Assembly (NCBI GenBank): GCA_012974475.1
Contig: JAAXQD010000054.1
Coordinates: 1-21,612 of the forward strand
Length of the DNA stretch: 21,612 nucleotides
Origin: Desulfobacterales bacterium
GTDB taxonomy: Bacteria > Desulfobacterota > Desulfobacteria > Desulfobacterales > UBA11574
Direction: 5' to 3'
Positions 7,543 through 14,573 of the stretch are shown here, piece by piece. A model generated the notes under the pieces. It worked only from the letters and a program-made list of their open reading frames with translations. It made no database searches and was not told the origin of the DNA. Position numbers and translations under genes: made by a program. Position 1 is the first letter of the stretch, and each line of letters begins with the position of its first letter.

Positions 7543-7982
7543 AGAATCAAAAAGTTGCAATCCATCGTCTTGTTTTATATTTATTATCAGATAGTTATAG
7601 CTAAGATACTGTATAAACGGCCATTCTAATCGATGGAAAGACATCTGAAATTGTGGGGTAAATTCCATAAAAATATGAAAATTTTTACACATGTTCAGAA
7701 CAATACAGTGAGATCCTAATTAAGTGAAAGTTTAGGATGCCCCATATGGTGCTGCTTTAGGGATATAATATTCTTTTGCACAAGTGTTTCGTGGATGTTT
7801 GGATTTGAGGGGTTTTCCTAGATAAATGACCAGTAAATCGAACGGGTTTAACATTTCATTGGACCAGTATTTTACCCCGATACGTTCGATTGGATTTAGG
7901 AGAATGAAGGCTTGGTCGGCACAGACGTCAAGGTTAAACTTATAGAAGCCGTTTCAATACGTTCCGGGTTGATCATTTGCTC
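7543..7982. other. AT-rich intergenic stretch without a convincing gene
   Basis: About 440 bp. Only short, hydrophobic, low-complexity frames are present, none with a ribosome binding site. An inverted repeat ATCGAACG (7837-7844) / CGTTCGAT (7883-7890) encloses 38 bases. With the neighbouring spaces this belongs to a low-coding AT-rich stretch. Confidence 0.5.
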
Positions 7983-8750
7983 TTAATATGTTTTGACAAA
8001 TGTAAAGCCATACGCATCTACGTTTCCATCCGAATTGGCATCGAAAATGTTTGCTTGACAAAACCACCCTAACCATTTGAAAAGGCTGGCTACGTCCGGT
8101 GTATGGACTTTTTCTTTTCCTTTCGATGTTTCGGTTTCATACCTTATAAATTCCTCGATGGTGACATCATACACATCTCGAACATCGATCGGTCCCCGTA
8201 CCAGCAGGGAAGGATCAGGGGAGTCTATATAAACCGGGAAATCCGGATAAACCGGGGAATCAGGAGCTGGAGAATCTGTATCGTTGCAGACATCAAAAAC
8301 CGAGTATTGATACCACAATTTGAATCTGGGGTCCCTGCCACTTTCTTCTTTATATGGCTTCGATCGAACCTCGGCAAAAATATGGACGTATTCTTTTTCA
8401 TAGAACAACGCAACTTTCGCTGGCCTCTCATCAGACGGAACCTTAAAACCCCCGGCACATGATTCCATTACGGTCAGACCGGTTCCTGTTGTTTTTTGGT
8501 GTGTAACATAATGTATCGTAAGATTCCTATATTCATCCGTAAACATCGATCCTCCATCTGGCGGCATTTCTTCACCAAAGAATATGGGTGAGGCTTTTTC
8601 TTGGCTGGTCAGGTTAAAATACGGTCCGCCGGTATCGCTGTTTCTCTTATTGATAATTTCTTGCGGTTCTCCAGCTGTAGCTGTTGAAGCTCCAAAAACC
8701 AACATGCAAAATAGGAGGGTGGATACTGCACCTATCGAATTTCGGAACAT
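7983..8750 (-). CDS. Secreted protein of unknown family with a dockerin-like calcium loop
   Basis: 255 residues; I do not recognise the family. A clear signal peptide (MFRNSIGAVS ... ASTATAG, cut near residue 27) sends it out of the cytoplasm. The middle is a mixed acidic domain; a Pro/Asp-rich stretch (SPAPDSPVYPDFPVYIDSPD) follows at about 165-190; the C terminus holds FDANSDGNVDAYG, a D-x-N-x-D-G-x-V-D loop like those of dockerin and other EF-hand-type calcium sites, as a single copy. Two cysteine pairs may form disulfides. A purine-rich GAAGGGGGCGAGAG precedes the ATG. It is followed 99 bases upstream in the genome by the HEAT-repeat gene on the same strand, with a strong inverted repeat between them. 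Confidence 0.65.
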   Translation of the reverse strand: MFRNSIGAVSTLLFCMLVFGASTATAGEPQEIINKRNSDTGGPYFNLTSQEKASPIFFGEEMPPDGGSMFTDEYRNLTIHYVTHQKTTGTGLTVMESCAGGFKVPSDERPAKVALFYEKEYVHIFAEVRSKPYKEESGRDPRFKLWYQYSVFDVCNDTDSPAPDSPVYPDFPVYIDSPDPSLLVRGPIDVRDVYDVTIEEFIRYETETSKGKEKVHTPDVASLFKWLGWFCQANIFDANSDGNVDAYGFTFVKTY

Positions 8751-8802
8751 TTTCTCTCGCCCCCTTCCATCGGTTATTAACTCAAGGTTAACACCGTTTA
8801 TA

Positions 8803-8867
8803 AAACGTTATCCCATCGGGTTATTTTAACATGCCGGTTCTGGAAAATTTTATCTGGGATAACGTTT
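8803..8867 (-). terminator. 13-bp perfect inverted repeat at the 3' end of the HEAT-repeat gene
   Basis: AAACGTTATCCCA (8803-8815) and TGGGATAACGTTT (8855-8867) are exact reverse complements separated by 39 bases. One arm is coding (it encodes the last residues RYP of the HEAT protein), the other lies 35 bases past its stop. In RNA the pair would close a long hairpin over the stop codon. No clean U-run follows, so it may attenuate, protect the 3' end or be a protein site rather than a simple terminator. Confidence 0.35.
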
Positions 8868-10151
8868 AACTTTGTCCAGTTTTTCAATAGCCTTTTCTAC
8901 TCCCCTTGGAGTGTTTGTATGATTTTTAGCCGACTTAAGTGCGTGAATGGCGCTCCTATCACCCAACTGGCTAAGTGCCCAAGCAGATTTTTCCATTAAA
9001 CAGTCACATCCGTTTTCCTCAAAAACCGCAATCAGCGGTTCATAGGCACGTTTATCTTTTATTTTCCCCAATGCAACAGCCGCCTCTGAACGGGGGCTAC
9101 ACCGGTGTTCAGCAAACGTTGAACCGTTCCCGTCATTGCATGAAGGAAAATCTTTATTGAGTAACATATCGATTAAAGGCGTTATCGCTCTTGCATCCCC
9201 TATTTCTCCTAAAGCATATATTGCATAACTGACGACAATTAAATCGATGTCATTGAGCTCTTTTTTAATCTGCTCGACGGCCCTATAATCTCTTAATATC
9301 ATTAATGCCCAAATTGCCTGCCGGCGCACCCAATTGTTTTTGTGGTATAGTGCTTCAACAGCCAAATCGAATCCATTGTCTACTTCCAACAATCTATTTT
9401 CATCAGAATTCAATATCGCTAAGTAAAATTTCGACCATTCAGTGTTGATTGTAAATAAAGCATTTTGAATTTTCTTGTTTAGGTAGTCTGTGTAACCATT
9501 ATAAAGAGACACTAAATGTGTTATAGCTCTTTCATCTTTTATTTTTCCCAATGCTATAACGACCTCCAGGAGAATACTCATGTTTGTATCTAAGTGGGCT
9601 TTTTGACTTTCTTGTTGCAAAACATCTATTAAAGGTTCAACTGCTCGTTTATCTTTCGTTGAGCCTAAGGATTTGATCGTTTCGCAACGAAAGGGGATAC
9701 CATCTTTATTCCACAACATTGAAATTAACGGCTTGACAGCCGTCTTGTCTCCAATCTGACCAAGTGCTTTTACCACTTCTTCACAAAGATGTATTTTATT
9801 ATCCCGCAAAACATTTAGTAAGGGTTCCACGGCCCGTTTATCTTTTATTACTCCTAGTGCTTTAATAGTTTCGCAGTGCAAAGGAGAACTATTATGATCC
9901 TGCAAAACCGCGACGAGAGGTTCGACTGAGGGCGCCCCTATTTTGATCAATTTAGTCCATTCTCCTAATGCAATAAAATAATAAATTCCATCTTCGCCGT
10001 TAGGTTCCCACCCTATTTCGCCGAGAGATGCTGCTGCCGACATTCGAACATCCCAATCGTTCTTATATTGTAAAGCCTTTATCAGATGATTGACCTTTTT
10101 CTTGCTTTTCAACCTTTCTATATTAGGCTTGAAAATATTGATAATGCTCAT
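8850..10151 (-). CDS. HEAT-repeat (PBS lyase-like) scaffold protein
   Basis: 433 residues made almost entirely of short helical repeats of the PBS-lyase HEAT type: units such as DKRAVEPLLNVLRDN and CETIKALGVIKDKRAVEP recur eight or more times, each with the pattern A-V-E-P-L ... A-L-G-x-I-x-D-x-R-A. There is no signal peptide or membrane segment, so it should be a cytoplasmic protein-binding scaffold. Some repeats diverge (about 235-260 and the Cys-containing SCNDGNGS insert near 350). In phycobilisome organisms this fold acts as a lyase, but similar proteins occur widely with other or unknown partners, and no lyase role is implied here. The ATG is preceded by a weak AAAGGTAG. The last codons lie within the 13-bp inverted repeat. 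Confidence 0.85.
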   Translation of the reverse strand: MSIINIFKPNIERLKSKKKVNHLIKALQYKNDWDVRMSAAASLGEIGWEPNGEDGIYYFIALGEWTKLIKIGAPSVEPLVAVLQDHNSSPLHCETIKALGVIKDKRAVEPLLNVLRDNKIHLCEEVVKALGQIGDKTAVKPLISMLWNKDGIPFRCETIKSLGSTKDKRAVEPLIDVLQQESQKAHLDTNMSILLEVVIALGKIKDERAITHLVSLYNGYTDYLNKKIQNALFTINTEWSKFYLAILNSDENRLLEVDNGFDLAVEALYHKNNWVRRQAIWALMILRDYRAVEQIKKELNDIDLIVVSYAIYALGEIGDARAITPLIDMLLNKDFPSCNDGNGSTFAEHRCSPRSEAAVALGKIKDKRAYEPLIAVFEENGCDCLMEKSAWALSQLGDRSAIHALKSAKNHTNTPRGVEKAIEKLDKVKRYPR

Positions 10152-10567
10152 ATTTTTACACTACCTTTTTTATAAATGGTAAATTTTTTCTTAGACTTTT
10201 TGTAACAGATCCAATTTATTTAAAATCGCCAGGTTTCTGCGGGGCCGAAACGCTCCGCTGTTTGCGTTGGGAAAAGTTTTCACACGGCGATTTCATTTAG
10301 TTTTTTTTGGATCTAAATAGCCAAATTAACGGTTACATTCCTGGTATTTTGTGAAAGACCCAAACAAAGAGATAGCGTAAGGTGTAAGCTAAGAGAAAAG
10401 AGAATGGAACAGAAACAGCAATTCGAGTTTATGTTCAGGTGTTTTTTTATGATTTCAATTATGACATGCAAAAATCATACAAAATAACAATTTGGCACTA
10501 ACGAAAATTTGTTTTTGATTATATTTCAGCAGGTTAACTTAATTGAACAGATTGGAGGCTAACAGGA
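10152..10567. other. AT-rich intergenic stretch with structured segments
   Basis: About 415 bp without a gene. AAATCGCC (10223-10230) and GGCGATTT (10286-10293) are perfect inverted repeats enclosing 55 bases, inside which GTTTC and GAAAC close a smaller hairpin around TGCGGGGCC; this block is much more GC-rich than its surroundings. The rest, 10300-10560, is AT-rich with no coding signal. The structured block could be a leader or small RNA, but there is no family I recognise. Confidence 0.4.
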
Positions 10568-10586
10568 TTTGACAATTTTTGTCAAA
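10568..10586 (-). terminator. Hairpin over the stop codon of the small TPR gene
   Basis: TTTGACA (10568-10574) and TGTCAAA (10580-10586) are perfect 7-bp inverted repeats with a 5-base loop. The TGA stop of the small TPR gene (10582-10584) lies inside the stem. It is too AT-rich to be a classic terminator and could instead be a protein-binding dyad. Confidence 0.35.
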
Positions 10587-10875
10587 AAGTGTGCCCTTCT
10601 TTGACAGATTTCACCCGATTTTGAGGTAATATTGGGAGAGAAAAATCGGATGCGGCCTCCTCGTATTTGCCGCTTAAACGATATGCTTCCGCTAAATTTG
10701 GACCCAACTCCAGGGCTTTGGTAAAACATTTGATCTTCGTACGGGTTACGGTACTTTTTACGCCCAGGTTAAAGGTGTCCATTGCATTTTCGCCATGGAC
10801 AGGAACCGCCAAAAGCATGAGGAATATCAAACCGCAGATAATTTTCTTTTGCATCCCCTTACCGGGTAGTTTCAT
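10582..10875 (-). CDS. Small secreted TPR protein, apparently degenerate
   Basis: 97 residues. A signal peptide (MQKKIICGLIFLMLLAVPVHG) is followed by part of a tetratricopeptide pattern: KCFTKALELGPNLAEAY and then directly RLSGKYEEAASDF. In a normal TPR about eight residues (of the type YNRGLAYL) separate these two blocks, so a deletion has fused two repeats. The C terminus (RVKSVKEGHTF) fits no TPR. The start may be the ATG at 10875 or the one at 10854, which begins the signal peptide more typically; neither has a good ribosome binding site. It lies 22 bases downstream of the cardiolipin synthase gene. It may be a decaying gene. Confidence 0.5.
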   Translation of the reverse strand: MKLPGKGMQKKIICGLIFLMLLAVPVHGENAMDTFNLGVKSTVTRTKIKCFTKALELGPNLAEAYRLSGKYEEAASDFSLPILPQNRVKSVKEGHTF

Positions 10876-10897
10876 TAAATTTTGATTTGCGACCCAA

Positions 10898-12355
10898 TCA
10901 AAGAAGCGGAGACAGAAGCTGTGCCGCGTTTTCCACGAAACGATTCGCTCGCGACCGTGTATGCCAAAGCTTTGAGTCGATGGATTGCGACGATTTGAGG
11001 TATTTTTGTTGGAGTTTTCGAAGTCGTGTCACGAAGTCAGCGTCATATACGAAAAGGGTTACCTCGAAGTTCAGCCAAAAACTCCGCATGTCGAGGTTAA
11101 CGGTACCGAACAGAGCGACTTCACCATCGATAGTGATGCTCTTGGTATGTAACAGTCCGCCCCTATAGTTGAGAATCCGCACGCCGGACATGAGCATATC
11201 ATCAAAATACGATCGACTCGCATAGCGCACCAGCACAGAATCGACCTTTTCGGGCAAGATGATTGTGACGTCGACGCCCCGTCGCGATGCCGATTGCAAG
11301 GCCGTATGTAACGAGTCGTCTGGAACGAAGTAAGGTGTTGTAATGATCAGTTCCCTTCGGGCAGCGTAGACGGAGGTGATTAGCAATTCGTGAATGGGGT
11401 TGTTTCCGACCTCCGGCCCCGATGGAACCACCTGAACACTGGCCTTCCCCACCAAAGGTACTACTTTGAGGTCGCTGGTGTCTTTCAGCGTTTCGATGCC
11501 TTGCCCTGTCTCGACTTCCCAGTCCCATAAAAAAATTATACCGAGGGACTGAACAGAAGGTCCTTCCAAACGCACCATAGCGTCAACCCACTGGCCAACG
11601 CCCTCCTCCTGTTTGAAATACCGTGGATCCACCAGGTTTAGGCTCCCGGTATAACCCACTTCACCATCAATAATGACAATCTTTCGGTGAATACGCAGAT
11701 CAAGTCGCGCAAAGACCATCCTGAGCAGTCCCACCGGAAGTGCAGCGACCAATTCGATCCCATTCTCCCGGAGACGGCGAGCCAATCCGCTTTTCAGGAA
11801 CTTGGCGCTGCCCACCGCATCAATCAGAATCCGACAGATGACACCGCGTTTCGCCGCCCGAACAAGGGCTTCACACACTTCGTCCGCAGTTCCGCCTTCA
11901 TTCCAAATATAGAATTCCAAATGGCAGGTACGCTGGGCGCGATCAATGTCCGTAATTATCGAGCGAAGAACCGATTCAGCCTCATCGATTAGGTCGAGCT
12001 TGTTCCCGTATTTTGCCGGAATGCCCATGATCGACTCAGCAAGCCGATTGATGGGCTGACATGTTGGCGTAAGGTTGGACCAGTCAACCAACGTGTCTGA
12101 AGGAAGCGAATGAAGCCACGTCTCATACGGCCCCAGTAGTGCACGGGCTCGCTCGGCACGTTGCCTTCCCAAGCGCTGCTCTCCGATGAGAAGATACAGG
12201 ATGGCGCCTGCAAAAGGAAGGATAAGGATGAGGATGAGCCACGACAGTGAGACACCTACAGGACGACGACGCATAATGACTCGTATGGACAAACCGATGA
12301 TGATGGATAGATGGGCAGCCATGATCAGAAAGCTTATGAGACTTATGTGCTCCAT
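10898..12355 (-). CDS. cls: Cardiolipin synthase (two-HKD phospholipase D family)
   Basis: 485 residues, the usual length for bacterial ClsA-type enzymes, which join two phosphatidylglycerol molecules to cardiolipin and glycerol at the inner membrane. Two N-terminal membrane helices (about 5-25 and 37-57) precede the catalytic part. HKD motif 1 is HRKIVIIDG (His223, Lys225, Asp230) followed by GYTGSLN; motif 2 is HTKSITIDG (His403, Lys405, Asp410) followed by FGTVNLDMRSF. Both are complete, so the enzyme should be active. The ribosome binding site is weak. The neighbour 64 bases upstream encodes an endonuclease/exonuclease/phosphatase-family hydrolase on the same strand; a shared transcript and a lipid link are plausible. 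Confidence 0.93.
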   Translation of the reverse strand: MEHISLISFLIMAAHLSIIIGLSIRVIMRRRPVGVSLSWLILILILPFAGAILYLLIGEQRLGRQRAERARALLGPYETWLHSLPSDTLVDWSNLTPTCQPINRLAESIMGIPAKYGNKLDLIDEAESVLRSIITDIDRAQRTCHLEFYIWNEGGTADEVCEALVRAAKRGVICRILIDAVGSAKFLKSGLARRLRENGIELVAALPVGLLRMVFARLDLRIHRKIVIIDGEVGYTGSLNLVDPRYFKQEEGVGQWVDAMVRLEGPSVQSLGIIFLWDWEVETGQGIETLKDTSDLKVVPLVGKASVQVVPSGPEVGNNPIHELLITSVYAARRELIITTPYFVPDDSLHTALQSASRRGVDVTIILPEKVDSVLVRYASRSYFDDMLMSGVRILNYRGGLLHTKSITIDGEVALFGTVNLDMRSFWLNFEVTLFVYDADFVTRLRKLQQKYLKSSQSIDSKLWHTRSRANRFVENAAQLLSPLL

Positions 12356-12419
12356 TGCGCTCGGCTAACCCTTCTATTTTGTGTTCCTTGTCCGGTGTCC
12401 GCTGACCCAAGCTGGCTGC

Positions 12420-13163
12420 TTATGTTGCTGTTGCAACCTCAAAATCACATACCAACGGGGTATGGTCGGAGAATTTGACCGGTGGTATTTGAAAATGGGT
12501 GACGTGAATTTCCGGGCTATGAAAAATAAAATCGAGCTCTCTTCGCGGGGATCGGCTGGGATGGGAGGGTTCCCCGTTTCTGTTGGCATTGTTTAGCTGA
12601 GCAGCGGCAAGAAATAGTTGGAGCTCCCGATCACCCCACAACACGTTGAAATCACCGGCAACAATAACCGGTTTTTTTAGGTTTTTAATCATGCTATGAA
12701 GGTCCTGCAATTGATACTGCCGGTGGCGAAATTTGATAGACAGATGCACCAGAAAGATCGAAAAGTCCTCCAACTCGAGTTCGATCACAAGACGTTTGAC
12801 ACCATTGCGAAAATAATGAAAGTTTTGAGACACAATCCTCTGGTTGGTGAGAATCGCATTGCCCTGTTTGTTCAACACCGGCACTTTCTGGGCCATTGAA
12901 GCCGTGGAATATTTTGACTGATAAATATGAAAGTGTTTCAATTCCTGGGCGATAGCTTCCGCCTGGTTGCTTTTTTCCGAGCGGAAAGATCCGGCGTCCA
13001 CCTCGATCAATCCGAGAATATCCGGATTCATCGGTTTGATGAAATCCACTATTTTTTTTAAATTTCCGTTGGTGTGCTTAAAATAGCCGCTGTAAGGTAG
13101 CGGAAGGTGAAATTTTTTTCCAATACCTGCTGCATAACGTATGTTGTACAAGATAAATCGCAT
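12420..13163 (-). CDS. Endonuclease/exonuclease/phosphatase-family hydrolase
   Basis: 247 residues of the DNase I-like fold. Signature positions are all present: an N-terminal N-I-R, GLIEVD with the metal-binding Glu, GNAILTN, VHLS, GDFNVLWG (catalytic Asp and Asn), LDFIF and the final SDHTPLVCDF with the catalytic His. No signal peptide, so it acts in the cytoplasm. The family includes nucleases, sphingomyelinases and inositol phosphatases; nothing in the sequence fixes the substrate, though the cardiolipin synthase gene just downstream makes a phosphodiester lipid substrate conceivable. The ATG has AAAAGGAAAAC upstream. Confidence 0.85.
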   Translation of the reverse strand: MRFILYNIRYAAGIGKKFHLPLPYSGYFKHTNGNLKKIVDFIKPMNPDILGLIEVDAGSFRSEKSNQAEAIAQELKHFHIYQSKYSTASMAQKVPVLNKQGNAILTNQRIVSQNFHYFRNGVKRLVIELELEDFSIFLVHLSIKFRHRQYQLQDLHSMIKNLKKPVIVAGDFNVLWGDRELQLFLAAAQLNNANRNGEPSHPSRSPRRELDFIFHSPEIHVTHFQIPPVKFSDHTPLVCDFEVATAT

Positions 13164-13218
13164 GTTTTCCTTTTTTTATCCCCTTAGGGGTCGACGATAA
13201 TGCTTTGGGAGTGAACAA

Positions 13219-13246
13219 ACAATAAGGTCGCCGCGAGCAAAGTCAA
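13219..13246 (-). promoter_or_regulatory. Candidate sigma-70 promoter for the EEP hydrolase/cardiolipin synthase unit
   Basis: On the minus strand TTGACT (13241-13246) and TATTGT (13219-13224) are spaced by 16 bases, about 55 bases before the hydrolase start. A short CCCC-TTA-GGGG hairpin (13180-13190) lies in the presumed leader. Confidence 0.4.
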
Positions 13247-13362
13247 TAGCTGAATTGTATCATGACAGACAGGTTTCGGTCTCTAATTGCTAATATATTA
13301 CCTATAGAAAGTCAGGATAATTGTCAATATATCCGGGAGATAGGTGGTCTGAAAGATTGAGA

Positions 13363-13388
13363 ATTCCCTACAGAACGCTTTAGGGAAT
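13363..13388 (-). terminator. Hairpin downstream of the VWA gene tail
   Basis: ATTCCCTA (13363-13370) and TAGGGAAT (13381-13388) pair perfectly around a 10-base loop. There is no strong U-run. The hairpin begins 18 bases past the TGA at 13406-13408, not past the TAA at 13514, which fits an operon whose original end was the downstream stop. Confidence 0.4.
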
Positions 13389-13405
13389 GTGGACGCTGCT
13401 GCAGT

Positions 13406-13513
13406 TCAAGGTCTCGTGCTGTTCAGCCCCACAAAGGTACCACCGTTTCTCTGGCACAAAGCGCGCATCAGGGTGGCAAATCTTTCGCCGGTGTTGCCGC
13501 GCTGGTTCGTTTT
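13406..13513 (-). pseudogene. Cut-off C-terminal tail of the second VWA protein
   Basis: Directly after the TAA at 13514-13516 the same frame continues for 35 codons to a TGA. It encodes GERFATLMRALCQRNGGTF followed by VGLN, the expected last helix and strand of this VWA family; the paralogue ends with the matching ADAYWRLAKKTKGAFFCPS. So this is coding sequence separated from its gene by one stop codon, with no frameshift. It is translated only if the TAA is read through, or if the stop is a sequence error. Confidence 0.7.
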
Positions 13514-14407
13514 TTACATGACCACCGGGAATCCCACAGCATGGATCCGGACGCGACGAGATCCGTCTTTTGCTGCTGTGTTGATTCGGTCCACCGCATT
13601 GATGACCGGTTGGACTGACGAACCACTGAATTCATCTCCAAAGACATAGAGACTTATTTTTTTATTTCCCGAATAGAACAGATTGATCGCTGCGGTGATG
13701 CCTTCCACCGGGCTGCTGTTGCTGAAAGCGCTCCAGGAAGCAAGGGCTGAGATGATAGCCCTTCGGCGGGCGGGAGTGTCCGGTATCCATTTCCCGGCAT
13801 ATTGGGAAAACAGGAAATTTCCCATATCGTTCATGATTTGAATACCTTTGACTTTGGGGTAGATTTCAAGTGTCTCCCGCATTTTTTTCTGTACCAGACT
13901 CCAGGCATTCCGCTGCATGCTGCCCGAGGTGTCGATAATAAAGACGATGTACTCGCTGTCCACCGGAATCCCCCCCACCGAACGGGTAATCTTTTTGGGT
14001 CGGCTTTTCAAAAGCCGTTTCATTTCTTCGGTCAGCGCCTGTCGTGCCCGGGCAAGTCTGCCCTCAATTATATTCTGTACCTTGACGTCGTCTTTCGATG
14101 CAGCGAATCGGCCTTTAACCTCCGAAAGATCGCCCTGGAGGCGGGCAAGCTTTTCTTTCGCATCGGACAGCTGCTCCTTTTTCGCCGTGAGCTCACGATT
14201 CAAGATAGGGGTCTCACCCCGAATTTCAAAAAGTTCGTTTTCCAGGCGAACGATTTCGGTTTGCATATTTTCCTTGATCTCTTCAATAACCACCGGTTCG
14301 GCAAATTTGGACAGTACAAACAGCAATATGACGGCACCAAATCCGCAGCAAATGCAGTCTAGAAAGGAAAGGCTGAATATTTCTATGTCCCGTCTGCGCT
14401 TTTTCAT
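13514..14407 (-). CDS. ExbD/TolR-like anchored VWA protein, interrupted by an in-frame TAA
   Basis: 297 residues up to the stop. The N terminus is a short basic stretch and one membrane helix (about 11-33, FSLSFLDCICCGFGAVILLF) with an Asp at 17, placed like the protonatable Asp of ExbD, TolR and MotB, followed by Cys18, 20 and 21. A coiled coil (about 42-130) leads to a von Willebrand A domain (from about 150) with MIDAS DTSGS (159-163), SSPVEG and FGDEF. The VWA part lies outside the membrane. The chain stops at AVGFPVVM, before the last helix and strand of the fold, which are encoded in frame beyond the TAA. The preceding gene on the strand is its paralogue, 166 bases away. No good ribosome binding site is seen. 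Confidence 0.8.
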   Translation of the reverse strand: MKKRRRDIEIFSLSFLDCICCGFGAVILLFVLSKFAEPVVIEEIKENMQTEIVRLENELFEIRGETPILNRELTAKKEQLSDAKEKLARLQGDLSEVKGRFAASKDDVKVQNIIEGRLARARQALTEEMKRLLKSRPKKITRSVGGIPVDSEYIVFIIDTSGSMQRNAWSLVQKKMRETLEIYPKVKGIQIMNDMGNFLFSQYAGKWIPDTPARRRAIISALASWSAFSNSSPVEGITAAINLFYSGNKKISLYVFGDEFSGSSVQPVINAVDRINTAAKDGSRRVRIHAVGFPVVM

Positions 14408-14573
14408 AATGCATAGCGTGATGCCGTATCGGAGTATTGGCCCATTGAAATTAATTAATTTTCCATCGTTCCAGCATGCCGGCTCGGTGGGACGCCAGAA
14501 ATAGATGTTTTGAACAAATAAAGTCGAGACACTTTTCTTTTGACGTTTAAAGTCAGGTCATCCAAAACGCCCA

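Noticed and set aside
7444..7629. Plus-strand 61-codon frame in the XRE upstream region
   Set aside because: Hydrophobic low-complexity translation, no ribosome binding site; overlaps the likely regulatory region.
10490..10520. TTTGGCAC followed by TTTG as a sigma-54 promoter
   Set aside because: The GC element is not at the required 10-base spacing from the GG element.
13389..13649. Plus-strand 86-codon frame over the end of the VWA gene
   Set aside because: It is the antisense shadow of the VWA gene and its in-frame tail, whose minus-strand reading matches a known fold and the paralogue.
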